The notes beneath the pieces are model-generated. The model was not told the DNA's origin. It did not search any database and worked only from the letters and a program-made list of their open reading frames with translations. The translations under genes and the position numbers were made by a program. Below, piece after piece: positions 9,585-18,834 of a stretch of 64,000 nucleotides of DNA. Within the stretch, counting starts at the first letter, position 1. Every line of letters begins with the position of its first letter. The stretch is from GCA-2712985 sp964515905 (lineage in GTDB: Bacteria > Pseudomonadota > Alphaproteobacteria > UBA7887): the NCBI GenBank assembly GCA_964515905.1, contig CAZEWK010000072.1:7634-71633 (forward strand), read 5' to 3'.

Positions 9585-10481
9585 TTAGTTGATCTTATTC
9601 GCAAAAATTAAACAACGTAGGATACCTCCTAAATCTTTCCGCTGTGTTTCTAAAACCAAACCGTGTCCCTCAAATATCTTTCTCACGCCGTCTGACTGTC
9701 CTTTGCCTACCTCAATGCAAATTTTGCCCTTCGGAAAAAGCTGACGACCTAACTGTGGTGCGATTTCGCGATAGGTGGCCAGACCATCACTGCCCCCGTC
9801 AAGAGCAGAATGAGGCTCGTAAAGCGATACGTCCGGCATTAAATGGGCGATATCACAAGCCCTAATATAAGGAGGGTTGCATAGGATTAGATCAAAACCT
9901 CCCTTCAACGCAGATGTCCAATGTCCAACCATAAAGTGGGCCCTGTTTTCGAGTTTTAGCCTTAAAGCATTGGCCTTAGCACAGACGACAGCCCCGTGGC
10001 TTAAATCTACACCAACTCCGATAGCACGAGGATTTTCATGCAACGTGGACAGTAATAAACAGCCACTGCCTGTTCCCAAATCTAAAACGCGAGCGATTGG
10101 CTTATTACTTGGCAACGAATCCAGGCCCGCCTCAACCAGGATTTCACTATCGGGCCTAGGGATCAAGCAGTCCAATCCAACTTTGAAGTCTAAACTCCAG
10201 AATTCACGTGTGCCGATAATATACGCTATTGGCTCGTGATTAAGTCTTCGGTTGACTAAGGACATCACTCTCGAATCTTCTTCCACCGTTACGGCACGGG
10301 CTTGTTCAAATAAAGCTTGATTGCTCGTCAGCCCTAAACCGTGAGCAACTAAAATGCGAGCTTCGTGCAAAGAATTGTCTGGAGTGACGGCCCTTAAACA
10401 GGTTTGGACCCGACTCATTAAGTGCGCTAGTGTCGCACACTCTCCCCTCTCTGCTTCGGTAATTTTAGTGAGATTAACCAA
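9585..10481 (-). CDS. prmC: Release factor glutamine methyltransferase
   Basis: Methylates the glutamine of the GGQ motif in RF1 and RF2 using S-adenosylmethionine. The 298-residue protein has the helical N-terminal domain, the SAM-binding motif VLDLGTGSGCLLLS and the substrate-binding NPPY motif (CNPPYIR). It overlaps the end of prfA by 8 bases, so enzyme and substrate are made from one transcript. The next gene downstream is the DUF4167 gene. Confidence 0.95.
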   Translation of the reverse strand: MVNLTKITEAERGECATLAHLMSRVQTCLRAVTPDNSLHEARILVAHGLGLTSNQALFEQARAVTVEEDSRVMSLVNRRLNHEPIAYIIGTREFWSLDFKVGLDCLIPRPDSEILVEAGLDSLPSNKPIARVLDLGTGSGCLLLSTLHENPRAIGVGVDLSHGAVVCAKANALRLKLENRAHFMVGHWTSALKGGFDLILCNPPYIRACDIAHLMPDVSLYEPHSALDGGSDGLATYREIAPQLGRQLFPKGKICIEVGKGQSDGVRKIFEGHGLVLETQRKDLGGILRCLIFANKIN

Positions 10482-11547
10482 GCTCGTCTAATCTAATAAC
10501 CTGGTCATTCCTAGCCAGCGCGTCAATGAATGGGTCCAGTAATTCTCCACGCAACATTTTGTCCATATCAAACTCGCTAACATTTATCCGGTGATCTGTT
10601 ATTCTTCCCTGGGGAAAATTATAAGTTCGTACACGCTCAGAACGATCCCCAGTACCAACCTGCAAACGGCGGGCTTCTGCTCTTTCCTCAGCCTGTGCCG
10701 CTCGTTTTTGCTCATATAGTCGGGCTCGCATAATGCGCATTCCCTTTGCCTTATTTTTGTGTTGAGATTTCTCATCTTGCTGAGACACGACTATACCAGT
10801 TGGTACATGAGTGATCCGCACCGCGCTATCAGTTGTGTTAACCGATTGCCCACCTGGACCACTAGCCCTAAAAACGTCGATTCTCAGGTCTTTATCATCT
10901 ATATGAATGTCTACTTCTTCTGCCTCAGGCAACACTGCGACTGTTGCCGCGGAGGTATGGACCCTCCCGGAAGCCTCCGTCTTAGGCACCCGTTGGACCC
11001 TGTGGACACCTGACTCGAATTTAAGACGTGCAAAAACACCACGACCACTTATAGATGCTGAAGCATCCTTAAACCCCCCTAATCCTGTTTCCGAAAAATG
11101 GAGCACCTCAAAACGCCATGAATGCATTTCCGAGTATCGTTGGTACATTCTAAAAAGATCAGCAGCAAAAAGTGCTGCTTCATCGCCACCAGTTCCAGCT
11201 CGCACTTCGATAATTACGTTCTTCGCATCATCTTGGTCTCCGGGCAAAAGTAGCACTTGCACCTGACGCTCTAATTCTGGCTCACCTTGTTTTAGGGTAG
11301 CAAACTCCTGCTCCGCCAGGTCTCTGAATTCCTTCTCTGTGTCTTTATCTGTAATTAAATAAGACAAGTCAGACATTTCTTCACGAACTTTTCTTAAATT
11401 ATTTGCTGCATCAATAATTGGTGAAAGTTCCGCATATTCCTTAGACAATCGTGTACGTTGATCCGAAGAAATGCCGGGATCAATTAATTGATTATTAATT
11501 TCACTATGCCTATCAATTATCTTGTTCAGACGTTCATCAAATTTCAT
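10474..11547 (-). CDS. prfA: Peptide chain release factor 1
   Basis: Terminates translation at UAA and UAG. The 357-residue protein has the GGQ motif within SGPGGQSVNTTDSA, the target of PrmC. The stop-codon-reading PxT tripeptide appears as PKT in RVPKTEASGR; it marks this as RF1 rather than RF2. The C-terminal region (DHRINVSEFDMDKMLRGELL) is complete. Upstream lies a 119-base gap to ispG. Confidence 0.97.
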   Translation of the reverse strand: MKFDERLNKIIDRHSEINNQLIDPGISSDQRTRLSKEYAELSPIIDAANNLRKVREEMSDLSYLITDKDTEKEFRDLAEQEFATLKQGEPELERQVQVLLLPGDQDDAKNVIIEVRAGTGGDEAALFAADLFRMYQRYSEMHSWRFEVLHFSETGLGGFKDASASISGRGVFARLKFESGVHRVQRVPKTEASGRVHTSAATVAVLPEAEEVDIHIDDKDLRIDVFRASGPGGQSVNTTDSAVRITHVPTGIVVSQQDEKSQHKNKAKGMRIMRARLYEQKRAAQAEERAEARRLQVGTGDRSERVRTYNFPQGRITDHRINVSEFDMDKMLRGELLDPFIDALARNDQVIRLDELG

Positions 11548-11666
11548 TTCGTATCATTGCCGTTTTAATACCTAAGTCCTATATACTTCCGGCCCTAAAA
11601 TATTTCATTAATATTATCGAGTGAACAATTAACAGATTTGAAAGCACTGCGTTTTAGTTAATTAGT

Positions 11667-12770
11667 CTATACGCTTTCCTCAGCGATTTCGCGAGCCTTT
11701 CTCTCCACCATTTTAATTAAGTCTTCGATTAACGCTTCATCCTTAATTATATGGTCTGTAACACCAGCTAAATAGACCTGGTGATTCCCGTTGCCACCTC
11801 CCGTAATTCCAAGGTCTGTTTGACGAGCCTCTCCAGGCCCATTCACTACACACCCTATTACAGACAGCGTCATCGGTGTGTCGATATGGGCAAGCCGTTT
11901 TTCTAAGATTTCAACTGTTTTTATCACAGAAAATTGTTGCCGCGCGCACGACGGACACGACACGATATTGATCCCCCGATGGCGCAATTTCAGAGCCTTT
12001 AATAACTCAAAACCAACCTTAACTTCCTCGACGGGATCAGCAGATAATGATACACGAATTGTATCGCCAATACCGGCCCAAAGTAATTTACCAAGGCCAA
12101 TGGAACTTCTTACTGTTCCCGGCAATAGTCCCCCCGCCTCAGTAATTCCAATATGCAATGGGTAATCGCAAGCATCTGCAAGACCTTCATATGCGGCAAC
12201 CGCAAGATAAACGTCTGATGCCTTAACGCTTATTTTGAAGTCGAAAAAATCATTGTCTTCCAGAATTTTTGCATGCATTAGCGCGCTTTCAACCAGCGCC
12301 TCTGGACAAGGAGAGCCATACTTATCTAACAAATTACGCTCTAAAGAACCGGCATTTACTCCAATCCGCATAGAACAACCGTGAGTTTTTGCTGCCTTGA
12401 CAACTTCGCGCACCCTAATCTGGGAGCCTATGTTCCCCGGATTTATTCGTAAACAATGGGCCCCCGCCTCCGCGGCTTCGATAGCTCTTTTATAATGAAA
12501 GTGGATATCAGCGACGATAGGAACTTTGACAGCGGAAATGATGTCGCGTAGAGCGACTGTTGACTCCTTATCAGGGCATGAAATCCTGACAATATCTGCG
12601 CCAGCCAACTCGAGTGCCTGAACTTGCCGTATCGTGGCCAATTTATCTGTAGTTAGTGTATTGGTCATAGATTGGACAGAAATTGGAGCACCACCTCCAA
12701 CCAAAACATTGCCAACACTGATTTGACGACTTTGGCGCCGCTGAATTTGTTGATAGGGACGGACGTTCAT
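11667..12770 (-). CDS. ispG: 4-hydroxy-3-methylbut-2-enyl diphosphate synthase (GcpE)
   Basis: Iron-sulfur enzyme of the MEP isoprenoid pathway, converting MEcPP to HMBPP. The 367-residue protein has the TIM-barrel N-terminus (SVQSMTNTLTTD, ADIHFHYKRA) and the C-terminal cluster-binding domain with cysteines in SCPSCARQQF and GCVVNGPGEA. The length matches the short bacterial form. A GGA-containing ribosome site precedes the start. It lies between rodZ-like and prfA, all on the minus strand. Confidence 0.97.
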   Translation of the reverse strand: MNVRPYQQIQRRQSRQISVGNVLVGGGAPISVQSMTNTLTTDKLATIRQVQALELAGADIVRISCPDKESTVALRDIISAVKVPIVADIHFHYKRAIEAAEAGAHCLRINPGNIGSQIRVREVVKAAKTHGCSMRIGVNAGSLERNLLDKYGSPCPEALVESALMHAKILEDNDFFDFKISVKASDVYLAVAAYEGLADACDYPLHIGITEAGGLLPGTVRSSIGLGKLLWAGIGDTIRVSLSADPVEEVKVGFELLKALKLRHRGINIVSCPSCARQQFSVIKTVEILEKRLAHIDTPMTLSVIGCVVNGPGEARQTDLGITGGGNGNHQVYLAGVTDHIIKDEALIEDLIKMVERKAREIAEESV

Positions 12771-12861
12771 AAATAGTAATTCCTAAATAAACAACTCATA
12801 GCTTGTTTCGATTTTAGCACATGAAACCAATAACCGATATAAACTAGCCTATAGCGAATTA

Positions 12862-14073
12862 CTATTGTATATCGGGTTGAGACGCAGAACGTAAACCCTC
12901 TGGGTCAAGTGGTATATTTCTGCGAACAGCTCCCTCTGGCCCTAGTGGCGGGATTGCTTGGCCATCAATTAGAACCTCTATTCCGCCTGCGTTACCGGTA
13001 ATTAATAACAAACCAGCTTCGTCAGGCACTTTGTAACTATCACCGGTGTAAAGAATTCTAGTTATTAACAAGTCGTTGGCCGCCGTTTGCACTTGCACCC
13101 AACTATCCTGTCGTGCAATTAGCGTAATCCTAGAATTCGTATTTTCGATTCCATAAATCCGAGGGTCCGCCTGGTTAACGGAGCTGGTAGGCGGAGGAGG
13201 AGGCGTCGGTATTAAAGTTGGCTCGGCAGGAGCAGCAGCCATATTACCTGTAATCGCCTCAGAACTTTCGACAAACGTGGTATTATCGCCCTCTTTTAGT
13301 GGGGCTGATTCCTCAGACGCTTGTGGCGTTGGTCCACTATCGGGAAGCTCCTCTAATTCAATACTCGCCCCTACTTCGGCTTCGTCTGAGAGAAGAATTC
13401 CCTCCCCGACTGCCACCAACGTTTGTGAATCAACAGGGGCAGACTGGTTTTCTATCCCTATATCAGCACTCTCTGTTGCAATGTCTGCAGAGGGAAGCAC
13501 AGCTCCTACTCCCTCTCTGAATTCAGTCGTTTCTCTTGTAGCCTCTTGCGGAGGTTTGTCTAATTCGGACTCTTCGGCAGATAAACCGTTAGATTGTGTT
13601 TCCCCAAAACCAGTTGGGACGTCTTGCACCGCATCAAAGGTCGCCTGATCATCGCTGTCCAGCAGAAACCAAATCCCAAACACTATTATTGCCGCAAACA
13701 CAGAACCCGCAATAACCGGCATGTTGGGTACACTTGTTTCCTCAGGTGGGGTCGGGAATTCAAGCTCTGGCTTTGCTTCAAACCCAGACACCTCAGATCT
13801 AAATTGATCAACTGTAACTTTAGAATCTGTGCCTAAATAATCAGAGTAAGTGCGCAGAAAACCCATAACGTACGCAGGGCCAGGTAAGTTCTCAAATTTT
13901 CCTTCTTCTATGGCCCGAATGTATCTGGAACTGATCCTTAGAACCTGTGCAACATCCTCAATGGTATGTCCTTGCAGCTCTCGATTGTTGCGTAAGTCAG
14001 CACCCACACCCCTATAAGGTTCTAAGGTACCCGCAGACTGTGACTCTAAGTCAAATTTTCCTGAGATCGTCAT
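12862..14073 (-). CDS. RodZ-like membrane protein with helix-turn-helix and DUF4115 domains
   Basis: 403 residues. An Xre-type helix-turn-helix region lies at about 24-90 (LRNNRELQGHTIEDVAQVL...AYVMGFLRTYSDYLG), a single membrane span at about 118-138 (MPVIAGSVFAAIIVFGIWFLL), then a long acidic, Pro/Ser/Thr-rich periplasmic linker and a C-terminal DUF4115 domain (about 310-395). This is the architecture of RodZ, which links MreB filaments to the cell-wall machinery. The symbol is left blank because the linker is divergent and such proteins are often annotated only as helix-turn-helix proteins. It is followed by ispG, an arrangement also known outside this group. Confidence 0.85.
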   Translation of the reverse strand: MTISGKFDLESQSAGTLEPYRGVGADLRNNRELQGHTIEDVAQVLRISSRYIRAIEEGKFENLPGPAYVMGFLRTYSDYLGTDSKVTVDQFRSEVSGFEAKPELEFPTPPEETSVPNMPVIAGSVFAAIIVFGIWFLLDSDDQATFDAVQDVPTGFGETQSNGLSAEESELDKPPQEATRETTEFREGVGAVLPSADIATESADIGIENQSAPVDSQTLVAVGEGILLSDEAEVGASIELEELPDSGPTPQASEESAPLKEGDNTTFVESSEAITGNMAAAPAEPTLIPTPPPPPTSSVNQADPRIYGIENTNSRITLIARQDSWVQVQTAANDLLITRILYTGDSYKVPDEAGLLLITGNAGGIEVLIDGQAIPPLGPEGAVRRNIPLDPEGLRSASQPDIQ

Positions 14074-14202
14074 TTGCGTTGTCGCCTAGATCTAAGATCT
14101 CGTCTAATCCAACGGAATGACTTCAGCAGCACATTACTGCCCGAATGAAGTCAGTCTTGCCAAGAACTCGATAATCTTAACATAATACCAAGTGTTTCCC
14201 CG

Positions 14203-14319
14203 TTACAATAATTGAAATTCCGCGGCAATGAGTTGGCCCGCGCCTAAAACGTAGGAGAAAACTGCTAGCAAAATCAAGGCTGATTCCGACAAAGCGGCCC
14301 TATTGCCTTGTGTTTCCAT
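14203..14319 (-). CDS. Candidate 38-residue single-span membrane protein behind lysC
   Basis: An ATG at 14319 opens a 38-codon frame. The product begins METQGNRAALSES, continues with a hydrophobic stretch (ALILLAVFSYVLGAGQLIAA) and ends EFQLL. An AGGTGA ribosome-site-like sequence overlaps the lysC stop codon, 9 bases before the ATG, and only 12 bases separate the two frames, so translational coupling to lysC is plausible. I do not recognise a family. The composition, one membrane span with short tails, is typical of small membrane proteins; the remaining 129 bases to rodZ hold nothing I can name. Confidence 0.4.
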   Translation of the reverse strand: METQGNRAALSESALILLAVFSYVLGAGQLIAAEFQLL

Positions 14320-14331
14320 TGTGCCAATCAC

Positions 14332-15552
14332 CTACTCAGTATCCAAACCATATGCCGTGTGAAGGGATCTAAGCGCTAGCTCAATATACTCCTCAGCAAT
14401 CAGCACACTCACTTTTATTTCTGAAGTCGATATAACTTGAATATTGATACCTTTATCAGCAAGGGTTTCAAACATCTTTTTGGCGACCCCTGCATGGGTT
14501 CGCATCCCAACCCCGATCACTGAAACCTTAACAACGTCGGAATCAAATAGAAGCGTCTGATAACCGAGTGTTTCTTGATTTAATTTAATAATCTCAAGAG
14601 CCCGCTCTAGGTCCGCTTTCCCTACAGTGAAAGTAAGATCAGCAGACGACCCATCATCTGAGGCATTCTGTACAATCATGTCGACATTGACACTCGCATC
14701 GGATAGCGGACCAAAAATACCAGCGGCAATACCAGGACGATCCGGTATTCCGGTTAAAGTTATTTTTGCTTCATCTCTGCTATACGCGATCCCACTGACT
14801 ACTTTTTGTTCCACTATCGCATCCTCATCAACTAGTAGGGTCCCTGGGACACTATCAAAGGATGACAGCACCTGCACAATGACTTTATTCCGCATGGCAA
14901 GTTCTGCAGCTCGGCTTTGCAGCACCTTCGCACCCAAGGAAGCCATTTCAAGCATCTCTTCGTAGGCTATTTTGTCAAGCTTGCGAGCTTTGGTGACAAT
15001 ACGTGGATCGCTAGTATATACGCCATCAACGTCAGTGTAGATGTTGCATAAGTCCGCCTCTAGCGCCGCTGCAAGCGCAACAGCGGACGCATCGGATCCG
15101 CCTCTTCCTAAGGTTGCGACCCGTTCTCTTCTGGTAATCCCTTGAAACCCAGGAACAACCGCAACCTCGCCGCGACACATTCGATTTATAATCTCTCCTG
15201 TTTCGATGGATTGGATATGTGCTTTCCCGTGGTCGCCATTAGTGTTGATTGGTAGTTGCCAAGCAAGCCAAGAACGAGCAGGAATTCCAAGGGATTGGAT
15301 GGCCAAGGCCATAAGCCCCGCTGTTATTTGCTCCCCAGCAGAGACAACAACATCATATTCTCTTGCATCATGAAGGGCCGATATTTCTCTGGTCAGGGAA
15401 ACTAACCTGCTGGTAGTTCCTGCCATGGCGGAAACAACTACCGCAACTTGGTCACCATTGTTGATTGCCTCCTCAACGCGATGAGCAGCATTGAAAATTT
15501 TTTCAACAGTGGCGAGTGACGTCCCGCCAAATTTTTGGATTACTCTGGCCAT
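14332..15552 (-). CDS. lysC: Aspartate kinase
   Basis: First step of the aspartate family pathway (Lys, Thr, Met, diaminopimelate): phosphorylation of aspartate. The 406-residue protein has the KFGGTS motif (residues 7-12), the catalytic domain with GRGGSDASAVALA, and two C-terminal ACT domains (from about 265), expected to bind lysine and/or threonine for feedback inhibition. The length fits the monofunctional class. No lysine riboswitch is visible in the 97-base upstream gap, which is shared with divergent ubiG. Confidence 0.97.
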   Translation of the reverse strand: MARVIQKFGGTSLATVEKIFNAAHRVEEAINNGDQVAVVVSAMAGTTSRLVSLTREISALHDAREYDVVVSAGEQITAGLMALAIQSLGIPARSWLAWQLPINTNGDHGKAHIQSIETGEIINRMCRGEVAVVPGFQGITRRERVATLGRGGSDASAVALAAALEADLCNIYTDVDGVYTSDPRIVTKARKLDKIAYEEMLEMASLGAKVLQSRAAELAMRNKVIVQVLSSFDSVPGTLLVDEDAIVEQKVVSGIAYSRDEAKITLTGIPDRPGIAAGIFGPLSDASVNVDMIVQNASDDGSSADLTFTVGKADLERALEIIKLNQETLGYQTLLFDSDVVKVSVIGVGMRTHAGVAKKMFETLADKGINIQVISTSEIKVSVLIAEEYIELALRSLHTAYGLDTE

Positions 15553-15610
15553 CTACAAATTACCGTTAAGCAATAGTGACATACTTTATTACATGTTGAC
15601 TATGTTTCAG

Positions 15611-15638
15611 TTGCGATTACATCAAGGCTATAGATAAT
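15611..15638 (+). promoter_or_regulatory. Possible ubiG promoter
   Basis: TTGCGA, a 16-base spacer and GATAAT lie just before the annotated ubiG start. A transcript from here would have almost no leader before the ATG at 15650, so either the start is further in or the message is nearly leaderless. Confidence 0.3.
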
Positions 15639-15649
15639 GTGGTCGACGT

Positions 15650-16459
15650 ATGCAAGCAATCGGATGGCAAACTGTGGCCAGTTCATTTTCGCAAATACCA
15701 GGTTCTTCTGATTCAACCATAGACACCGAAGAAATAGCTCGTTTTGAGCGTTTATCTCAAGACTGGTGGGATCCCAATGGACCTATGAAGGCGTTGATGA
15801 AGCTTAATCCTACCAGAATAGGCTATATACGGGACCAAGTCCTACAAAGCCTAGATGTCGAACCTTTTACTAATCAGCCTTTTGCTGGACTTAAGGTGCT
15901 AGATATTGGCTGTGGTGGTGGTCTGCTTTCAGAACCTATTGCACGACTAGGAGGTGAAGTACTAGGAATTGACGCTGCAGCAACTAATATTTCAGTGGCC
16001 AAAACGCACGCTCGACAGATGGGTTTAAAGATTGATTATAGGTCTACCTCACTAGAAGACCTAACCAAATCCGGAGAATTGTACGACATTGTGTTAGCCA
16101 TGGAGATTTTGGAACACGTTGCAGATAGATCCACGTTTATTCGACTCGCTACAAAATGTGTCCAACCAGGGGGCATTATATTTGTCTCCACCATTAACCG
16201 AACAATTAAAGCATTAGCCACTGCTAAAATTGGTGCGGAATACATCCTAAACTGGGTGCCTAAAGGAACACACGATTGGAGAAAATTTAGTCGCCCCTCT
16301 TTTTTAGTAGAGAATTTAATGCACAACGGATTAGAAATCGTTGACATCCGGGGTATGCATTACAGCTTATTTAGCGACCTCTGGCATCTTTCAAATGACG
16401 TGCGGGTTAATTATATTTTACATGCGAAGAAACTACTGCTACCCCTGAACTCTAGCTGA
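15650..16459 (+). CDS. ubiG: Ubiquinone biosynthesis O-methyltransferase
   Basis: SAM-dependent enzyme making both O-methylations of ubiquinone. The 269-residue protein has the family block IARFERLSQDWWDPNGPMKAL, motif I VLDIGCGGGLLSEP, and the post-core region RTIKALATAKIGAEYILNWVPKGTHDW. The N-terminus is about 20 residues longer than most homologues; a GTG at 15674 is an alternative start. It is divergent from lysC and its 3' end overlaps the convergent aminotransferase gene by 8 bases. Confidence 0.95.
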   Translation: MQAIGWQTVASSFSQIPGSSDSTIDTEEIARFERLSQDWWDPNGPMKALMKLNPTRIGYIRDQVLQSLDVEPFTNQPFAGLKVLDIGCGGGLLSEPIARLGGEVLGIDAAATNISVAKTHARQMGLKIDYRSTSLEDLTKSGELYDIVLAMEILEHVADRSTFIRLATKCVQPGGIIFVSTINRTIKALATAKIGAEYILNWVPKGTHDWRKFSRPSFLVENLMHNGLEIVDIRGMHYSLFSDLWHLSNDVRVNYILHAKKLLLPLNSS

Positions 16460-17594
16460 GCGCTTGGGCCAGAAGGTCAATGTCCTGCTCACTGTTGTAT
16501 ACGTGAGTTGATACCCGCACCCATAGCTCTCCACTGAATAAAAATACTGGAACCTCGATGTGATGTTGACGGAGCAGATAGTCATGTAATCCTTCAGGAG
16601 TGCGTAATTTCTCTTTCCATCTACTATTTACACGCACGGTAACCATAGCTCCCGTGCAGAGCGCTACGGCTGTTCGCTCTGTACCCCAGCGATTAACCAA
16701 TTCATCTCCAGCCCAATTTGCCAGTTCCTGAATGTAATTGCGAACACCCTCCACACCAAGTTTTTTCCAAAAGTCTATTGCAGCAGTGACGGAAAGCCAG
16801 GCCGAGGGATCTCTAATTCCCAACCAAGAAAATTCCTCCCAAAACCCTTCATTGTAGCCAGTGGAAACCACGTTTGGCCGTGTATCATGTTTCTGTTTAT
16901 CAGTGACGGAAAGTAGGCCACAACCTTTTGGAGCACATAGCCATTTGTGACAGCTTCCGACATACCAGTCAGCACCCAAGGCATCAATATCAAGATCTAC
17001 CATTCCGGGGGCATGAGCACCGTCTACCAGAACTGGAATGTTCTTCGCGTGACAAAGGTTCACGAGACGCTTAATTGGCATTAAGACACTACTACGCGAA
17101 CTTATGTGGTCAAATACTGCTAATCGTATACCGGGATGAAGAACACCATCCACCGCCTCGATGATCTCGTCATCTGAATGGACCGGCCGCGGTATTTTTG
17201 CAATCACTAATTTTGCGCCCGTAACCCCACAGATACTGATAAGTTTATTCTTGACACCCCTGTAGGCCTGATCAGTAGATAGGAGGGTATCACCTGGAGT
17301 CAAATTAATAGCCTCGATAGCCGCGTTTATCCCTTCGGTACTATTTGTAACAAAGGCCAAAGTATCGGAGTTGCATCCGACAAACTCTGCAAGATCCTCC
17401 GCCGCATCTTGCAGGTGTCTTCGGAAACACTGTTCAAAAAAATATACTGGTTGCCGTTCAATTTTGTCGCGCCATGCATTTTGGGCCTCAATGACGGATC
17501 GCGGAACTGCACCATACGACCCATGGTTTAAGAAGGTTATTCGCTTATCAAGCAGCCAATCATCGCGAACTGCATGCCCATAATTTTCACTCAA
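16452..17594 (-). CDS. Class V aminotransferase (isopenicillin-N epimerase-like)
   Basis: 380-residue PLP-dependent enzyme of the class V fold. The cofactor lysine lies in WYVGSCHKWLCAPKG; the Asp-His pair before it is in LVDGAHAPGMVDLDIDALGADW. The overall pattern (LNHGSYGAVPRSVIEAQNAW at the start) matches the isopenicillin-N epimerase-like subgroup, a broad set including racemases and desulfurase-like enzymes, so the substrate cannot be named. It converges on ubiG and is 50 bases downstream of the DUF1178 gene. Confidence 0.85.
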   Translation of the reverse strand: MSENYGHAVRDDWLLDKRITFLNHGSYGAVPRSVIEAQNAWRDKIERQPVYFFEQCFRRHLQDAAEDLAEFVGCNSDTLAFVTNSTEGINAAIEAINLTPGDTLLSTDQAYRGVKNKLISICGVTGAKLVIAKIPRPVHSDDEIIEAVDGVLHPGIRLAVFDHISSRSSVLMPIKRLVNLCHAKNIPVLVDGAHAPGMVDLDIDALGADWYVGSCHKWLCAPKGCGLLSVTDKQKHDTRPNVVSTGYNEGFWEEFSWLGIRDPSAWLSVTAAIDFWKKLGVEGVRNYIQELANWAGDELVNRWGTERTAVALCTGAMVTVRVNSRWKEKLRTPEGLHDYLLRQHHIEVPVFLFSGELWVRVSTHVYNSEQDIDLLAQALS

Positions 17595-17644
17595 CGCATC
17601 ATCTCAAGCTACTAGATCCACATTAAACGCCCCGCGGTCTTAGG

Positions 17645-18082
17645 CTAACTATCCGTTCGGGGGACCCAAGGAATTGCCTTTATAGGCACTCCTTCTTCAT
17701 GGAGTTCCTGTGCATCTTCGTCACTTGCCTCGCCGTAAATGCTGCGTTTCTCAGTCTCCCCATAGTGGATTCGTCTAGCTTCCTCAGCAAAACGGGTTCC
17801 CACATAGTCACTGTTTTTTTCCACTGTCTCCCTAAGCGCACGACAAGTACGCATTATTTTTTCAGTCATATCATTATCCGCGGCCGACCGCAGTTCGGCT
17901 TTTCCTGTCTCCCCCGCACCCACAGCTATGTTGGGAGCCATTGGAGCTTTTCGAATCGTACGCTCCCCACAAACCGGACAGGAAATTTCTTTTCCACTAC
18001 ATTGTTTGTCAAAGGTAGCATTATCTCTAAACCAGGCTTCAAAGACATGATCTTTGGCACACTTGAGGTCAAAAACAATCAT
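17645..18082 (-). CDS. DUF1178 family protein
   Basis: 145-residue protein of unknown function, widespread in alpha- and betaproteobacteria. The N-terminal part is a zinc-ribbon-like segment (DLKCAKDHVFEAWF ... CPVCGERTIRKAPMAP); the C-terminal part is acidic, with AEEARRIHYGETEKR and the ending EGVPIKAIPWVPR, both typical of the family. In related genomes it usually follows the nitrilase gene directly; here a divergent methyltransferase gene sits between them. Confidence 0.9.
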   Translation of the reverse strand: MIVFDLKCAKDHVFEAWFRDNATFDKQCSGKEISCPVCGERTIRKAPMAPNIAVGAGETGKAELRSAADNDMTEKIMRTCRALRETVEKNSDYVGTRFAEEARRIHYGETEKRSIYGEASDEDAQELHEEGVPIKAIPWVPRTDS

Positions 18083-18285
18083 TAACTAACACCTGTTATG
18101 GTCCAAAATGGGCGAAATAAAAACCTTATTCCCAACAGATGACATCTTATTGCTATCAAATTCAAGTTATTACTTGCCCCTAACTTACCCGTATTCTGAA
18201 GCTTGGGTTTCTTTTTACATATCGCAATCGTCAAAGAAACGATATTTGTATGGACAAAACTAGTCGAAACTGGAGTGCTACCAGC

Positions 18286-18819
18286 ATGAATAAACATAAG
18301 TCCCTATCTCCGTCGCCTTGGGTTCTGCGTTTTGCCAACCTAATTACGAATGGGGGCCCCGTGTTAGATTTAGCGTGCGGAAGTGGCCGGCATACCAGAT
18401 ATTTTCTAGCGAAAGGTCATTTGGTAACTGCTGTTGACCGTGACCTGAGCAAAATTAATGATATAGATAACGATCTACTCACCAAAATAGAAGCAGATTT
18501 GGAAAACGTAACTGGTTGGATTCCACCACAAAACTTTTTCGGAGCGGTTGTTGTAACAAATTACCTTTATCGTCCAATCCTGACACACTTGATCAAAAGC
18601 CTTACCCGTCGCGGAATCTTACTTTATGAAACGTTCTCGAAAGGAAATGAAAAGTATGGGCGTCCAAAACGCCCAGAGTATTTACTTGAGCCGGGCGAAC
18701 TTTTAGAGGCTGTTCGTGGACATCTGAAAGTTATTGCCTATGAAGATGTAACCATTAACCAACCAAAACTCGCTTGTGTTCAAAGAATCTGCTGTTATTT
18801 AGAACAGCCCTCTAACTAG
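18286..18819 (+). CDS. Class I SAM-dependent methyltransferase (TehB-like)
   Basis: About 177 residues, with motif I VLDLACGSGRHTRYF and a catalytic region VVVTNYLYRPILTHL. The family is often annotated as tellurite-resistance TehB-like, but the real substrate is unknown. I start at the ATG at 18286, ten bases after a GGAG, giving the usual SPWVLRFANLI-type N-terminus; an upstream ATG at 18250 would add 12 residues and lacks a clear site. It is inserted between the DUF1178 and nitrilase genes, which face the other way. Confidence 0.85.
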   Translation: MNKHKSLSPSPWVLRFANLITNGGPVLDLACGSGRHTRYFLAKGHLVTAVDRDLSKINDIDNDLLTKIEADLENVTGWIPPQNFFGAVVVTNYLYRPILTHLIKSLTRRGILLYETFSKGNEKYGRPKRPEYLLEPGELLEAVRGHLKVIAYEDVTINQPKLACVQRICCYLEQPSN

Positions 18820-18834
18820 TTTTCATATTGACCA

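Noticed and set aside
13277..13648. Plus-strand open frame inside the RodZ-like gene
   Set aside because: Mirror of the low-complexity acidic linker; composition artefact.
15553..15649. Lysine riboswitch upstream of lysC
   Set aside because: The gap is only 97 bases and shows none of the conserved long helices of that riboswitch.
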